Shown: positions 15,738 through 24,158 of the stretch, piece by piece | Numbering within the stretch: the first letter of the stretch is position 1 | Layout: the number at the start of each line of letters is the position of its first letter | Assembly: GCA_002373205.1 (NCBI GenBank) | Contig: DFJV01000060.1 | Location: 1 to 25,902 of the forward strand | DNA: 25,902 bases | DNA from: Treponema sp. UBA3662 | Lineage (GTDB): Bacteria; Spirochaetota; Spirochaetia; Treponematales; Treponemataceae | Direction: 5' to 3' | Translations under genes and position numbers: made by a program | Notes under the pieces: model-generated | Database searches by the model: none | Seen by the model: only the letters and a program-made list of their open reading frames with translations | Told to the model about the DNA's origin: nothing

Positions 15738-16613
15738 ATGAATATTTTTCAGCTTGAAACCTTTGCAAAAATTGCGGAAACAAAGAGTTTTACTTCTGCG
15801 GGGAATATTTTGGGTTATGCACAGTCAACGGTTACTACGCAAATAAAGCAGCTGGAAGACGAACTTGGCTGCCTTTTGTTTGACCGTCTTGGAAAGTCCA
15901 TTGTTCTTACGGAAGAAGGGGTGCGTCTTTTGGGCTATGCGGAAAAAATGTTGCAGTTAAAGAGGGAAATATTTCTGGAAGTTCCTTCGTCAAAAGAGCC
16001 GTCTGGACTTATAAAACTTGGCATTTCTGAAACCCTTTGCTACGATAACTTTCCAAAACTTCTTCTAAAATACCGGAAAAAATATCCCAAGGTGAACATT
16101 CAAATTCAGTTTATAGATCATTCTACTTTTCCGCAAATGCTAAAAAACGGAGCGCTGGATTTAGTCTATACTTTAAACCCCTTAATAGAAAATGACGAAC
16201 TTTGTCTTTTGGAAAAAAAGAGGGAGCATCTGGCATTTTTTGCAAGTCCTAAACATCCGCTTTCACAACTGGAGTCTGTTACGGAAAAGGATTTGGAAGG
16301 AGTGCCTTTGCTTTTGACGGGCCGCAACTGCAACTTTAGGCACATGCTTTTGGAAGACTTAAAAAAGCGTGGGGTTCCTCCAACCGTAGCCCTAGAAACC
16401 AGCAGCAAGGAAATTCTAAAACAGTTTGCAATAAACCAGCTTGGAGTTGGTTTTATGCCGGAGATGGCAGCTGTTAACGAAGTAAAAGAAAAAAAGCTTT
16501 GCCGTCTTAACTGGATGGGAGACGACTTTCCCATATATTCCCAGCTGATTGTTTACAAGGGAAAGCGCCTTAGCCGTGCTGGTGAGGAACTAAAAAATAT
16601 GATAATGCCTTGA
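15738..16613 (+). CDS. LysR-family regulator, divergent from ABC exporter operon
   Basis: This is a 291-residue LysR-type regulator. Residues 1-60 form the winged helix-turn-helix (FQLETFAKIAETKSFTSAG, then STVTTQIKQLEDELG and LLFDR), followed by a linker helix and a periplasmic-binding-fold effector domain from about 88 (IKLGISETL) to the end. Three in-frame starts exist; AAGGAGG (15725-15731) fits the second ATG of the ATGATG pair with a 6-nt spacer. Divergent placement next to the exporter/hydrolase operon and the T-N11-A box between them point to that operon as its target. The co-inducer, perhaps the exported compound, is unknown. Confidence 0.9.
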   Translation: MNIFQLETFAKIAETKSFTSAGNILGYAQSTVTTQIKQLEDELGCLLFDRLGKSIVLTEEGVRLLGYAEKMLQLKREIFLEVPSSKEPSGLIKLGISETLCYDNFPKLLLKYRKKYPKVNIQIQFIDHSTFPQMLKNGALDLVYTLNPLIENDELCLLEKKREHLAFFASPKHPLSQLESVTEKDLEGVPLLLTGRNCNFRHMLLEDLKKRGVPPTVALETSSKEILKQFAINQLGVGFMPEMAAVNEVKEKKLCRLNWMGDDFPIYSQLIVYKGKRLSRAGEELKNMIMP

Positions 16614-16685
16614 TTTTAATGTTGTTGTGCAGATGGATCCGCAGATTTTTATGAGGTTATAGGCATATTGAATTTCGCTATTCTG

Positions 16686-16714
16686 TTGAAACTTATTAAT
16701 TTGCTAAGTATAAT
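16686..16714 (+). promoter_or_regulatory. Near-consensus vegetative promoter for the CapA-family gene
   Basis: TTGAAA and TATAAT are separated by exactly 17 nt, ending 17 bp before the CapA-family start codon, with AAGGAAAAAA as ribosome site. This gives a very short leader and suggests independent, constitutive expression. Confidence 0.75.
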
Positions 16715-16731
16715 AGAAGATAAGGAAAAAA

Positions 16732-18231
16732 ATGTTTGAAAAAAAGCAGTTCAATAAAATAACTATCGTTACAATTGCCCTTGCCGCCTGCCTTCTTGTG
16801 CTTAGCATAATCTTTTCTATACGGGCCTTTCGCTCCACATCATACATTGTTTATGTGGAAGACAAAATTTATGACGAATACATAAAAACCGCTCCGCTTG
16901 CTCAGAAAGACTTGGGGCTTATTTTTGTAAAAGAGTCGGAGAGGAACCAGGTAAAAGAAAAGGCTTTTGGTCCAATCATAAAAACGGCGGGAAGAATTCA
17001 GATGCAAGAAGAAATTGCACTTCTTCCGCAGGCCTATGGCGAAAACCAGAAGTTTTTTGTTCTGGAAGAAGAGTCTTTGCTTCCTTCTGTTAAGGCGGAT
17101 TTTACCTCTGCAAAATCGGGGGCGGCAAATTCTCCTGAGCTTAGCATTAGCATTTCAAATTCGGAGGGGCTTCCTTTGGGCAACAGGGCAATTCCTGTTG
17201 ACGGTGCCTATGCTGGTGATGAATCCTACAAGCTGCTTGTAAAAAAGGGCATACTTTGTACTGTTTTTGAAGAAGGGCTTTCCAAAGATATTTTTGAATA
17301 TTGCGAAAAACTTTTTATTGCCTCTGAAAATTCCCCGGAAAAAAAAACTCCTTCTGAACTTGTGACCATTGCAAGCGTGGGCGACATAATGGTTGCCAGG
17401 GGAGTTGAAGAGATTCTTATAGAAAAGAAGAATGGGCTTGAAGCTGTTTTTGAGGACACTCTTCCAATTCTTAAGGGTGCGGACTTTACCATTGGAAATT
17501 TGGAAGGAGTTGTAACAGAGTCTTGGAAAAACGCGACAAAGACCTATACCTTTAAGTTTAAAAAAGCGGTTCTTCCAAAACTTTTGGAGGCTGGATTTGA
17601 CTATCTTATGCAGACCAACAACCACTGCTACGATTATGGCGAAAGTGGATTCAAAGACACACTTGCGGCTTTTGCTGAATACAAAATTCCTTCAAGCGGA
17701 ATTGGTAAAAACAAAGAGGAAGCAAAAAAGTTTTATCACACAACTATCAAGGGACTTCCTATTTCTGTAATTTCCTGCGGGGCATTTCCCGTTGAGCGTT
17801 CTGGGTTTAACGGAGAAAAGACGGCGACTGCAACGGAGACACGCGCTGGCATCTTGTGGAAAAGTGATGAGCTCTTGGAGCAAATTAAGGCGGAAAAGAA
17901 GGCTGGCTATTTTGTTATAGTGAATGTTCACGGTGGAGAGGAATACCATTTTTCTCCGTCAAAAAAACAAAGGGAATTTTATGAAGCCCTCTGTGACAAC
18001 GGGGCAGACATTGTATTTGGAAGCCATCCGCACGTGCTTCAGCCAACGGAATGGCACGGCAAAAGCCTGATCGTTTTTTCCATGGGAAATTTTATCTTTA
18101 ACGGAATGGAAAACATGCCGGGAGGAACAGACAGCGAAGTTGTAAAGGTTGGTGTGCTGGGGGGACGCATTGCATACGTTGAACAATATCCTGCTAAGAT
18201 AAAGAATAATGGCGTGCGGTTAAAAAAGTAG
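16732..18231 (+). CDS. CapA-family (PGA_cap) metallophosphatase-like membrane protein
   Basis: This is a 499-residue protein. One membrane anchor lies near residues 9-30, then about 180 residues of N-terminal domain I cannot assign, then the CapA-like domain. Its calcineurin-type motifs are VGDIMVARG (D218), GNLEGVVT, NNHCYDYG, HGGEEY (H400) and SHPHVLQP (H432, H434), closing with SMGNFIFN. CapA relatives take part in poly-gamma-glutamate capsule synthesis or envelope metabolism, but no capB/capC lies here, so a capsule role should not be assumed. The anchor and N-in topology place the catalytic part outside the cytoplasmic membrane. The N-terminal region may be a degenerate solute-binding-type fold; this is a guess. 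The protein is longer than the usual 350-400 residues because of it. Confidence 0.88.
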   Translation: MFEKKQFNKITIVTIALAACLLVLSIIFSIRAFRSTSYIVYVEDKIYDEYIKTAPLAQKDLGLIFVKESERNQVKEKAFGPIIKTAGRIQMQEEIALLPQAYGENQKFFVLEEESLLPSVKADFTSAKSGAANSPELSISISNSEGLPLGNRAIPVDGAYAGDESYKLLVKKGILCTVFEEGLSKDIFEYCEKLFIASENSPEKKTPSELVTIASVGDIMVARGVEEILIEKKNGLEAVFEDTLPILKGADFTIGNLEGVVTESWKNATKTYTFKFKKAVLPKLLEAGFDYLMQTNNHCYDYGESGFKDTLAAFAEYKIPSSGIGKNKEEAKKFYHTTIKGLPISVISCGAFPVERSGFNGEKTATATETRAGILWKSDELLEQIKAEKKAGYFVIVNVHGGEEYHFSPSKKQREFYEALCDNGADIVFGSHPHVLQPTEWHGKSLIVFSMGNFIFNGMENMPGGTDSEVVKVGVLGGRIAYVEQYPAKIKNNGVRLKK

Positions 18232-18310
18232 GCACGGCCGGGATTGTAGGGGCGGCGCAGCCGTTACCGCAAAGCGGTAATGAAGGCGAAAGCCGGAACC
18301 CCGGAAAGCC
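18232..18310 (+). repeat. GC-rich hairpin-rich intergenic repeat, copy 2
   Basis: This repeat begins immediately after the CapA-family stop codon. It shares GATTGTAGGGGC (18242-18253) and, with few changes, the segment 18279-18309 with the minus-strand copy near 7.5 kb. Between them is a copy-specific stem TTACCGC-AAA-GCGGTAA, plus GGC-GAAA-GCC. The conserved ends and variable hairpin interior suggest a dispersed structured repeat family. Confidence 0.75.
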
Positions 18311-18314
18311 CTTA

Positions 18315-18356
18315 GCATAGGAAAGTGCCGCAAGAAAAAAACGAAACTTCCTATGC
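18315..18356. terminator. Hairpin between convergent CapA-family and metE genes
   Basis: GCATAGGAA and TTCCTATGC pair in a perfect 9-bp stem around a 24-nt loop. The position, between two convergent genes, fits a bidirectional terminator. The T-tract is short on the plus strand (TTTT at 18358-18361) and absent on the other, so the assignment is tentative. Confidence 0.4.
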
Positions 18357-18370
18357 GTTTTGAGACAACA

Positions 18371-20641
18371 CTAATATTTGTTCCTGATTTCTTTTGCGGC
18401 TGCAACAAGATTTTTTAGGCTGAAAAGAGTCTCTTTCTCTCCACGGGTTTTAAGCCCGCAGTCTGGATTTACCCAAAGCTTTGTTTTTTCTACTCGCAGG
18501 AGCATCTTTTCCAGAGCATCTACAATTTCTTCTTTTGAAGGAATTCTTGCTGAGTGAATGTCGTAAACACCGGGGCCTACTTCTGTGCGGAAATTTGCTG
18601 CCTTTAGCGCGTCCAGAATCTTTAGGTCTGCACGGCTTGCTTCGAATGTAATTACGTCTGCGTCCATGGCATCTATGTCGCGGATTATGTCGTTGAATTC
18701 GCTGTAGCACATGTGTGTATGAATCTGGGTTTCTGGCTTAACTTTTGCGTGTACGAGCCGGAATGCTGGAATTGCCCAGTCAAGATATTCTGAATGCCAG
18801 TCTGCATGGCGTAATGGGAGCTTTTCACGGAGGGCTGCCTCGTCAATCTGGATGATTTTGATTCCGTTTTTTTCCAAATCCAAAACTTCTTCGCGGATTG
18901 CAAGACCAATCTGCAAGGCCTGTTCCTTGAGCGGAATATCTTCGCGTGGGAATGACCAGTTTAGGATTGTGACAGGTCCTGTAAGCATTCCCTTTACGAT
19001 TTTGTTTGTCTGCTTCTGGGCAAAGACCGACCATTCAACTGTCATTGCTGAGCGGCGGCTTACGTCTCCCCAAACAACCGGCGGTTTTACACAGCGTGTG
19101 CCATAGCTCTGGACCCAACTGTTCTGCGTAAAAATGTATCCATTCATCTGGCTTCCAAAATATTCAACCATGTCGTTGCGTTCAAATTCTCCGTGGACAA
19201 GAACATCAAGTCCAATTTCTTCTTGGAGCTTTATGCATTCCGCAATTTTTTTCTGATTGAATTCTACATACTGCTCGCGTGTGATAGAACCTTTTTTATA
19301 GGCGGCACGGTTTGCACGGACATCTTTTGTTTGCGGGAAAGAGCCTATTGTTGTTGTGGGGAACAAAGGAAGCTTAAAGTTTTCGTGCTGAATTTTTTCG
19401 CGGTCGAAGAAAGAAGGCTTTCGTTCAAAGTCTTTACTGCCAAGGGAAGCTACTGCACTGCGGACATTTTGGTCTGGAATAACACGTTGGCCTTCAAACA
19501 ATGCCTTGTTTGCTTTAAGCACGGATTCGTTCTGGTTTGCAAGTTCTTTTATTTCTATAAGTTTTTCTTCTGCATAAGAGAAGTGTTTAATAACATCTGC
19601 TTCGAGCTTTGTTTCTTCTGCAGTTGTATAGGGCACATGAAGAAGTGAGCATGAAGTTCCTATTACAAGATTTTCTGGAGCAAGAACTTTTTGTATTTTA
19701 GAGATGAGTTCATTTTTCTTTTCATAGTCTGCGCGCCAGATATTTTTTCCGCAGACAATACCTGCAAGCAAAAAGGTGTCTTTGGGGAATCCTTTTTCTA
19801 TAAGTTCAAGGCTTTTGCTTCCTTCTATAAAGTCCAGGTTTATTGCATCAAAACCAAGCTGGCATACATCTTCATAAACGTCGCGGATGTCGCCAAAATA
19901 AGTTGTAAGAATTGTCTTGATTTTTGCATTAGCCTTAACCGCTGCAAGAAGCAAAGTATAAATTGTCGTGAACAATTTTTTTTCTTCATCACTAACGTCA
20001 AACACAAGTGCCGGTTCTGCAAAAGAAATATATTCAGCTCCAAGGTCGGACAGTTGCTTTGCAAGTTCACCGTAAGCCTTTGCTGCTTCTTCTGCAAAGT
20101 TTGCAGCTGATTTTTTTCCTGTGTATGTTGCTAGGCGCAGGAAGGTGTGGGGGCCTATTACAGTTGGAATGGTTTTTATGCCAATGCCTTCTGCTTCCTT
20201 ATAGGCTTTGACGGGAGAATTGTCTTTCTTTAAAGCAAAACTATCACCGTCAGAAATTTCTGGCACAATATAATGATAGTTTGTGTTGAACCACTTTTTC
20301 ATTGGAAGGGCCTTAACATCTCCCTTTTCCCCCTGATAGCCGTGGGCCGCAGCAAAGTATGTGTCCAGTTCGCTTAAATTTAAAGCCTTGTATCTTTGTG
20401 GAACAATGCCAAAGGTAAAGGCTGCATCTAGCACATTGTCATAAAAAGAAAAGTCATTGGATGGAATAAAATTAATTCCAGCCTGCTTCTGTTTTTTCCA
20501 ACCGTATTCGCGTAGGCTTACCGCCGTTTTTTCCAGTTCTGTTGCAGAAATTTGTCCTTTAAAATAAGACTCAATTGCAAATTTAAGTTCGCGCTTTTTT
20601 CCGATTCTTGGGAAACCTGTTACAAAAGTTTTTACTGCCAT
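18371..20641 (-). CDS. metE: Cobalamin-independent methionine synthase
   Basis: This zinc enzyme methylates homocysteine with 5-methyltetrahydropteroyl-triglutamate, the last step of methionine synthesis, without B12. The 756-residue length is standard. The N-terminal half starts with GFPRIGKKRELKFAIE, the folate-domain signature. The C-terminal catalytic barrel carries FPTTTIGSFPQTK, and the zinc ligands H643, C645 (HTHMCYSEF), E667 and C728 (VNPDCGLKTR), offset by two from E. coli H641/C643/E665/C726. All four are present, so the enzyme should be active. It is transcribed divergently from a LysR gene; TATAAT (minus strand, 20674-20679) and TTTCCA (20697-20702) with 17-nt spacing make a reasonable promoter under a Met-box-like site. 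Confidence 0.97.
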   Translation of the reverse strand: MAVKTFVTGFPRIGKKRELKFAIESYFKGQISATELEKTAVSLREYGWKKQKQAGINFIPSNDFSFYDNVLDAAFTFGIVPQRYKALNLSELDTYFAAAHGYQGEKGDVKALPMKKWFNTNYHYIVPEISDGDSFALKKDNSPVKAYKEAEGIGIKTIPTVIGPHTFLRLATYTGKKSAANFAEEAAKAYGELAKQLSDLGAEYISFAEPALVFDVSDEEKKLFTTIYTLLLAAVKANAKIKTILTTYFGDIRDVYEDVCQLGFDAINLDFIEGSKSLELIEKGFPKDTFLLAGIVCGKNIWRADYEKKNELISKIQKVLAPENLVIGTSCSLLHVPYTTAEETKLEADVIKHFSYAEEKLIEIKELANQNESVLKANKALFEGQRVIPDQNVRSAVASLGSKDFERKPSFFDREKIQHENFKLPLFPTTTIGSFPQTKDVRANRAAYKKGSITREQYVEFNQKKIAECIKLQEEIGLDVLVHGEFERNDMVEYFGSQMNGYIFTQNSWVQSYGTRCVKPPVVWGDVSRRSAMTVEWSVFAQKQTNKIVKGMLTGPVTILNWSFPREDIPLKEQALQIGLAIREEVLDLEKNGIKIIQIDEAALREKLPLRHADWHSEYLDWAIPAFRLVHAKVKPETQIHTHMCYSEFNDIIRDIDAMDADVITFEASRADLKILDALKAANFRTEVGPGVYDIHSARIPSKEEIVDALEKMLLRVEKTKLWVNPDCGLKTRGEKETLFSLKNLVAAAKEIRNKY

Positions 20642-20673
20642 TTTTACTGTCCTCTTTTTCCGTATTTTTTATG

Positions 20674-20702
20674 ATTATAGGAATTAAAGGCCTCTGTGGA
20701 AA
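20674..20702 (-). promoter_or_regulatory. metE promoter
   Basis: On the minus strand, TTTCCA (-35, poor match) and TATAAT (-10, perfect) are 17 nt apart. A weak -35 beside a strong -10 suits a promoter that needs an activator, which the upstream palindrome could bind. Confidence 0.6.
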
Positions 20703-20725
20703 ATACTATTTACAGCCAGTTTGGC

Positions 20726-20740
20726 ATAGGTTTTAACTAT
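20726..20740. promoter_or_regulatory. Met-box-like LysR operator
   Basis: ATAGGTTTTAACTAT is a palindrome (CATAG...CTATG when extended) with T-N11-A spacing. It is very close to the ATAGTTT-N-AAACTAT Met box described for MetR/MtaR-type LysR regulators of streptococci. Its centre lies about 65 bp upstream of the inferred metE transcription start, the classic LysR activator position, and about 40 bp before the divergent regulator gene. Confidence 0.7.
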
Positions 20741-20774
20741 GGTAAAAAATTGCGCAATCTGATAAGATTTTGTC

Positions 20775-21680
20775 ATGACACTACAGCAGTTAAAATACGC
20801 AGTTACAGTTGCAGAAACAAAAAATATTACGGAAGCCTCTCGCAAGGTTTTTATTTCCCAGCCCAGCTTAACAGCAGCGATTCACGAATTGGAAAGCGAA
20901 ATGGGGATAACAATTTTTTCGCGGACAAACAAAGGCGTTACAATCACAAATGAAGGTGATGAATTTTTAGCCTATGCAAGACAGGTATTAGACCAGGCAT
21001 CTCTTTTGGAAGAGCATTTTAAGGGCGAAGCAGAAAGCACTCCGATTTTTTCTGTAAGCTGCCAGCACTATTCTTTTGCGGTAAAGGCTTTTGTGGAAGT
21101 GATAAAAAAATTTGGCGGCAATGAATATGACTTTACCATACGCGAAACCCAGACCCACGAAATTATAGACGACGTTGCAAAGCTGAAGAGTGAAGTAGGT
21201 GTACTCTATCTGAGCAGCAAAAATCAAAAGGTAATAGAAACGCTTCTTAAAAAAAACAATTTGATTTTTGAACCTCTTTTTACAACCAATCTTCATGTTT
21301 TTATTTCCTCAAAAAATCCTCTTGCAAAAAAGAAGAAAATAAAAATAAGTGACTTAAAAAATTATCCCTATCTTACATACGAGCAGGGCGACTTTAATTC
21401 ATTTTACTTTGCGGAGGAACCGCTTACCGAAGTTGATTTTGACTGCCGCAAAAACATTCAGGTTCGCGACAGGGCAACTCTGTTCAACCTTCTGATTGGT
21501 CTGGACGGATATACAATTTGTTCTGGAATCATTAGCCACGAGCTTAATGGCCCGGAAATAATAGCCCGTCCTCTGGATACAGAAGATTTTATGACCGTTG
21601 GAATTATAACGCGAAAAGACATGTCCCTTTCCCGCTACGGAGCCGCTTACATTGAAGCTTTAAAAGCTGCAACGAAATAA
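20775..21680 (+). CDS. LysR-family regulator, probable metE activator
   Basis: This is a 301-residue LysR-type regulator. The N-terminal winged helix (LQQLKYAVTVAETKNITEAS, then SQPSLTAAIHELESEMG and IFSRT) is followed by an effector domain containing VRDRATLFNLLIGLDGYT, a pattern I associate with the CysB/MetR-like side of the family. It lies divergent from metE with a Met-box-like palindrome between, so control of methionine synthesis is the natural inference; the co-effector may be homocysteine or O-acetylserine-type compounds as in relatives. The ribosome site before the ATG is poor. I do not give the symbol metR because sequence alone does not separate it from CpsY/MtaR-like regulators. 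Confidence 0.88.
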   Translation: MTLQQLKYAVTVAETKNITEASRKVFISQPSLTAAIHELESEMGITIFSRTNKGVTITNEGDEFLAYARQVLDQASLLEEHFKGEAESTPIFSVSCQHYSFAVKAFVEVIKKFGGNEYDFTIRETQTHEIIDDVAKLKSEVGVLYLSSKNQKVIETLLKKNNLIFEPLFTTNLHVFISSKNPLAKKKKIKISDLKNYPYLTYEQGDFNSFYFAEEPLTEVDFDCRKNIQVRDRATLFNLLIGLDGYTICSGIISHELNGPEIIARPLDTEDFMTVGIITRKDMSLSRYGAAYIEALKAATK

Positions 21681-21725
21681 TCAATAGGTAAGCAGTAGAA
21701 TACTAAAATAAGTTTAATACACCTC

Positions 21726-21754
21726 TTGTTAGATAGGACTAAGTATGCTATAAT
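21726..21754 (+). promoter_or_regulatory. Promoter of the metal-ATPase operon
   Basis: TTGTTA and TATAAT are separated by exactly 17 nt; transcription should begin near 21761. This gives a leader of about 50 nt before the first gene. The -35 lies inside one copy of a repeated palindrome and the start site beside a second copy. Confidence 0.75.
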
Positions 21755-21777
21755 TTATTTATGTTAGTAAAAACTAA
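21729..21777. promoter_or_regulatory. Twin TTAG-N6-CTAA operators around the metal-ATPase promoter
   Basis: Two sites with the same TTAG-N6-CTAA arrangement lie at 21729-21742 and 21764-21777, 35 bp apart centre to centre. The second extends to a perfect GTTAGT-N4-ACTAAC. One covers the -35 edge, the other the transcription start, an ideal layout for repression. TTAG/CTAA half-sites occur in DtxR/MntR/TroR-type operators, fitting a metal-responsive repressor encoded elsewhere. Confidence 0.6.
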
Positions 21778-21809
21778 CTGGCATTAAAGGATGTCTTATG
21801 GAGGAAAGT

Positions 21810-22016
21810 ATGACAGACGGAACAAACAAATTTTTATGGGGTCTTGCGGCAGGTCTTGCTGTTGCTGCTATTCTCAAAACGGATACTTTTAAGAAGGGTG
21901 CTGCAAAACTTGTTGCAAGTGGACTTCAGTTAAAGGATGATGCAAAGGAATACTTTGAAACCATCAAAGAAGATGCGGAAGATGTAAAAGCCGAAAGAGA
22001 TGCTGTAAAAGCATAA
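21810..22016 (+). CDS. Small membrane protein, PacL/DUF6110-like, next to P1B ATPase
   Basis: This is a 68-residue protein. An N-terminal hydrophobic helix (FLWGLAAGLAVAAIL) is followed by a long amphipathic, charged helix (KKGAAKLVASGLQLKDDAKEYF and on, with many Glu/Asp/Lys). Its layout closely resembles the DUF6110 proteins of Firmicutes and the mycobacterial PacL (DUF1490) proteins, which sit beside metal-exporting P-ATPases and, for PacL1, act as membrane scaffolds/chaperones for the pump. GGAGG lies 5 nt before the chosen ATG; an in-frame ATG 12 bp upstream also has an AAGG site. No cysteine or histidine is present, so direct metal binding would rely on carboxylates. It is the first gene of the operon, 20 bp before the ATPase. 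Confidence 0.7.
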   Translation: MTDGTNKFLWGLAAGLAVAAILKTDTFKKGAAKLVASGLQLKDDAKEYFETIKEDAEDVKAERDAVKA

Positions 22017-22036
22017 AAACTTCTGCGGGGCATAAA

Positions 22037-24154
22037 ATGAATTTTACAGTAAAGCATTCTCTACCGGGGCGGATCCGTATCTGCTACAATAAGAATCAAA
22101 TTTCAAAGCGACAGGCTGCCCTTGCGTACAGTCTGCTTTCTGTACAGGATGGAATGAATAGCGTGTCTGTTAACTATACGACCGCTTCATTTCTGATTTA
22201 TTATGACACCAAAATAATTTCGGAAAAGCATATCAAGGCATATTTTATGGCGCTTTCCGGAAAGTATCTGAATAACCGCGAGATGCTGGACGCTGTTGAA
22301 GAGCCGCGTGAACAGCAGAGCCTTTTGTTTGATATTGCCATGATGACGGCAATGCATTATGTAAAAGCAATTTTACCCTTGCCTGTAAGAATTGTGATGA
22401 GAACCCTGTCTCTAGGCCCAAGAATTTTGAATGGAGTTGAGCACCTTGCAAAAGGCCATGTTTTCCATTCCGAGGTTCTTGATGCAAGTGCAATTTCTAT
22501 GGCTTTGCTTACCCATGATTTTAAGACTGCATCTAACATCAATTTTCTTTTGAACATTGGTGACACAATAGAAGAATTTACCAAGAAAAAATCTTACAGT
22601 GATTTGGCAGACAGGCTGATTTCTCAAAATGATCAGGTTCAGCTGCTTGGCAAGAATCAAAATGGAGAGACGACGGAAAAAACAGTTCCTTTGAGCATGA
22701 TTAAAAAGGGTGACGTGCTTGCAGTGCGTACCGGTAATGTTATTCCTGTTGACGGAACGGTTTTGAGCGGAGAGGCTCTTGTTAACCAGGCAACAATTAC
22801 TGGAGAACCGCTTGCTGTAGAAAAAAGGGAAGGTGCCTCTGTTTTTGCGGGAACCATAGTGCAGGAAGGGGAAATCTTTGTAGAGGTGCGCGAAACTGGT
22901 AAGCATACAAAAGTTCAGAACATTCTTCAGATGATAGACAATTCCCAGTCGCTAAAAGTATCTTCCCAAGTTCGCTCGGAAAACTTGGCTAATCATCTTG
23001 TAAAATACAATTTTATGCTTTCTTTGGCTACATTCCTTGTTACCAGGAATATTGCAAAAGTGATGGCAACTTTAATGGTGGACTATTCATGCGCAATGAA
23101 ACTTGCTGCTCCTATTGCAGTTTTAAGCGCTATGAAAGAAGCCGCAAGCAATGGTATTATCGTAAAGGGTGGAAAATTTTTAGAGAACGCTTCCCTTGCA
23201 GATACTGTTGTTTTTGATAAGACTGGAACCCTTACAAATGCAAAGCCCCAGCTAGCTGAAATATATGCTTACGATGGCAGGAAAAAAGACGATGTTCTTG
23301 CTATTGCAGCCTGCCTTGAAGAACATTTTGCTCATCCTATAGCCAGTGCAATTGTAAAGGCTGCAAAAGACAAAAATATTCTTCATCCAGAGGAACATGC
23401 AAAGGTTGAATACATAGTGGCACACGGAATAGCAACAACGTTGCACGGCAAAAATCTTTTGATAGGAAGCCGTCACTTTATTTTTGAGGATGAAAAATGC
23501 AAGGCACCAGCAGACCTGGAAAAAATTCAAAAGGATGCGCTGGAAAACGGAATGTCGCTTTTGTATCTTGCAGAAGAAAAAACTGTGATAGGAATTTTTG
23601 CAATTAATGATCCTGTAAGAGAAAATGCGGCAAAGATTATAAAATCCCTTCACGAGTCTGGAATTAAAAACTGCGTCATGATAACTGGTGATGATGAGGG
23701 TGCCGCCAAGAATGCAGCAAAGCTTACTAACATTGACCATTATATTTCTCGAGCCTTGCCCGAGGATAAGGTTGAATATGTAAAAGCGCAAAAAGAGCTT
23801 GGTCATAAAGTGATTATGATTGGGGATGGAATAAATGATGCCCCTGCACTTTCTGCGGCAGATACAGGTATTGCTATGGGAGACTGCGCGGATATTACCG
23901 GAGAAACAGCTGACATTGTCCTTTCTGCTGATGACGGTCTTTTGGGATTATACAAGACGCGTGCTCTTGGTTCACTGATGATGAAAAAAATTGATTCCAA
24001 CAACAAAAATATTGTTGCGGTAAATACGACGCTTATGTTCCTTGGTTTGTTTGGAATTATTTCGCCGTCACTTGCTGCAGTTTTGCACAATGCGTCTACG
24101 GTTGCCTTTAGCGTAAATGCAATGAAGCCTTTGCTTGGAACACAGGAGGTCTAG
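22037..24154 (+). CDS. Heavy-metal translocating P1B-type ATPase with YSC motif
   Basis: This 705-residue inner-membrane pump moves a transition metal at the cost of ATP. Residues 5-75 form an HMA_2-like ferredoxin domain starting HSLPGRIRI, without the CxxC metal-binding motif. The actuator TGEP is 255-258, the phosphorylated Asp is D394 (DKTGTLT), the HP of the nucleotide domain is H433/P434, and the hinge GDGINDAP begins at 596. The membrane ion site reads DYSCAMK (349-355), not CPC, which places it outside the classic Cu and Cd/Zn/Pb groups and nearer the CtpC-like manganese/zinc subgroup; metal choice cannot be settled by eye. It follows the small PacL-like gene and precedes a standalone HMA_2-like gene 4 bp after its stop. 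Confidence 0.93.
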   Translation: MNFTVKHSLPGRIRICYNKNQISKRQAALAYSLLSVQDGMNSVSVNYTTASFLIYYDTKIISEKHIKAYFMALSGKYLNNREMLDAVEEPREQQSLLFDIAMMTAMHYVKAILPLPVRIVMRTLSLGPRILNGVEHLAKGHVFHSEVLDASAISMALLTHDFKTASNINFLLNIGDTIEEFTKKKSYSDLADRLISQNDQVQLLGKNQNGETTEKTVPLSMIKKGDVLAVRTGNVIPVDGTVLSGEALVNQATITGEPLAVEKREGASVFAGTIVQEGEIFVEVRETGKHTKVQNILQMIDNSQSLKVSSQVRSENLANHLVKYNFMLSLATFLVTRNIAKVMATLMVDYSCAMKLAAPIAVLSAMKEAASNGIIVKGGKFLENASLADTVVFDKTGTLTNAKPQLAEIYAYDGRKKDDVLAIAACLEEHFAHPIASAIVKAAKDKNILHPEEHAKVEYIVAHGIATTLHGKNLLIGSRHFIFEDEKCKAPADLEKIQKDALENGMSLLYLAEEKTVIGIFAINDPVRENAAKIIKSLHESGIKNCVMITGDDEGAAKNAAKLTNIDHYISRALPEDKVEYVKAQKELGHKVIMIGDGINDAPALSAADTGIAMGDCADITGETADIVLSADDGLLGLYKTRALGSLMMKKIDSNNKNIVAVNTTLMFLGLFGIISPSLAAVLHNASTVAFSVNAMKPLLGTQEV

Positions 24155-24158
24155 GCCA

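Noticed and set aside
19193..20110. Long plus-strand frames opposite metE
   Set aside because: These are Phe/Cys-rich antisense shadows of an intact, highly conserved methionine synthase.
24135..24158. Upstream start for the standalone HMA_2-like protein within the ATPase gene
   Set aside because: AGGAGG at 24144-24149 lies after that codon and points to the ATG at 24159, where similarity to the ATPase N-terminus begins.
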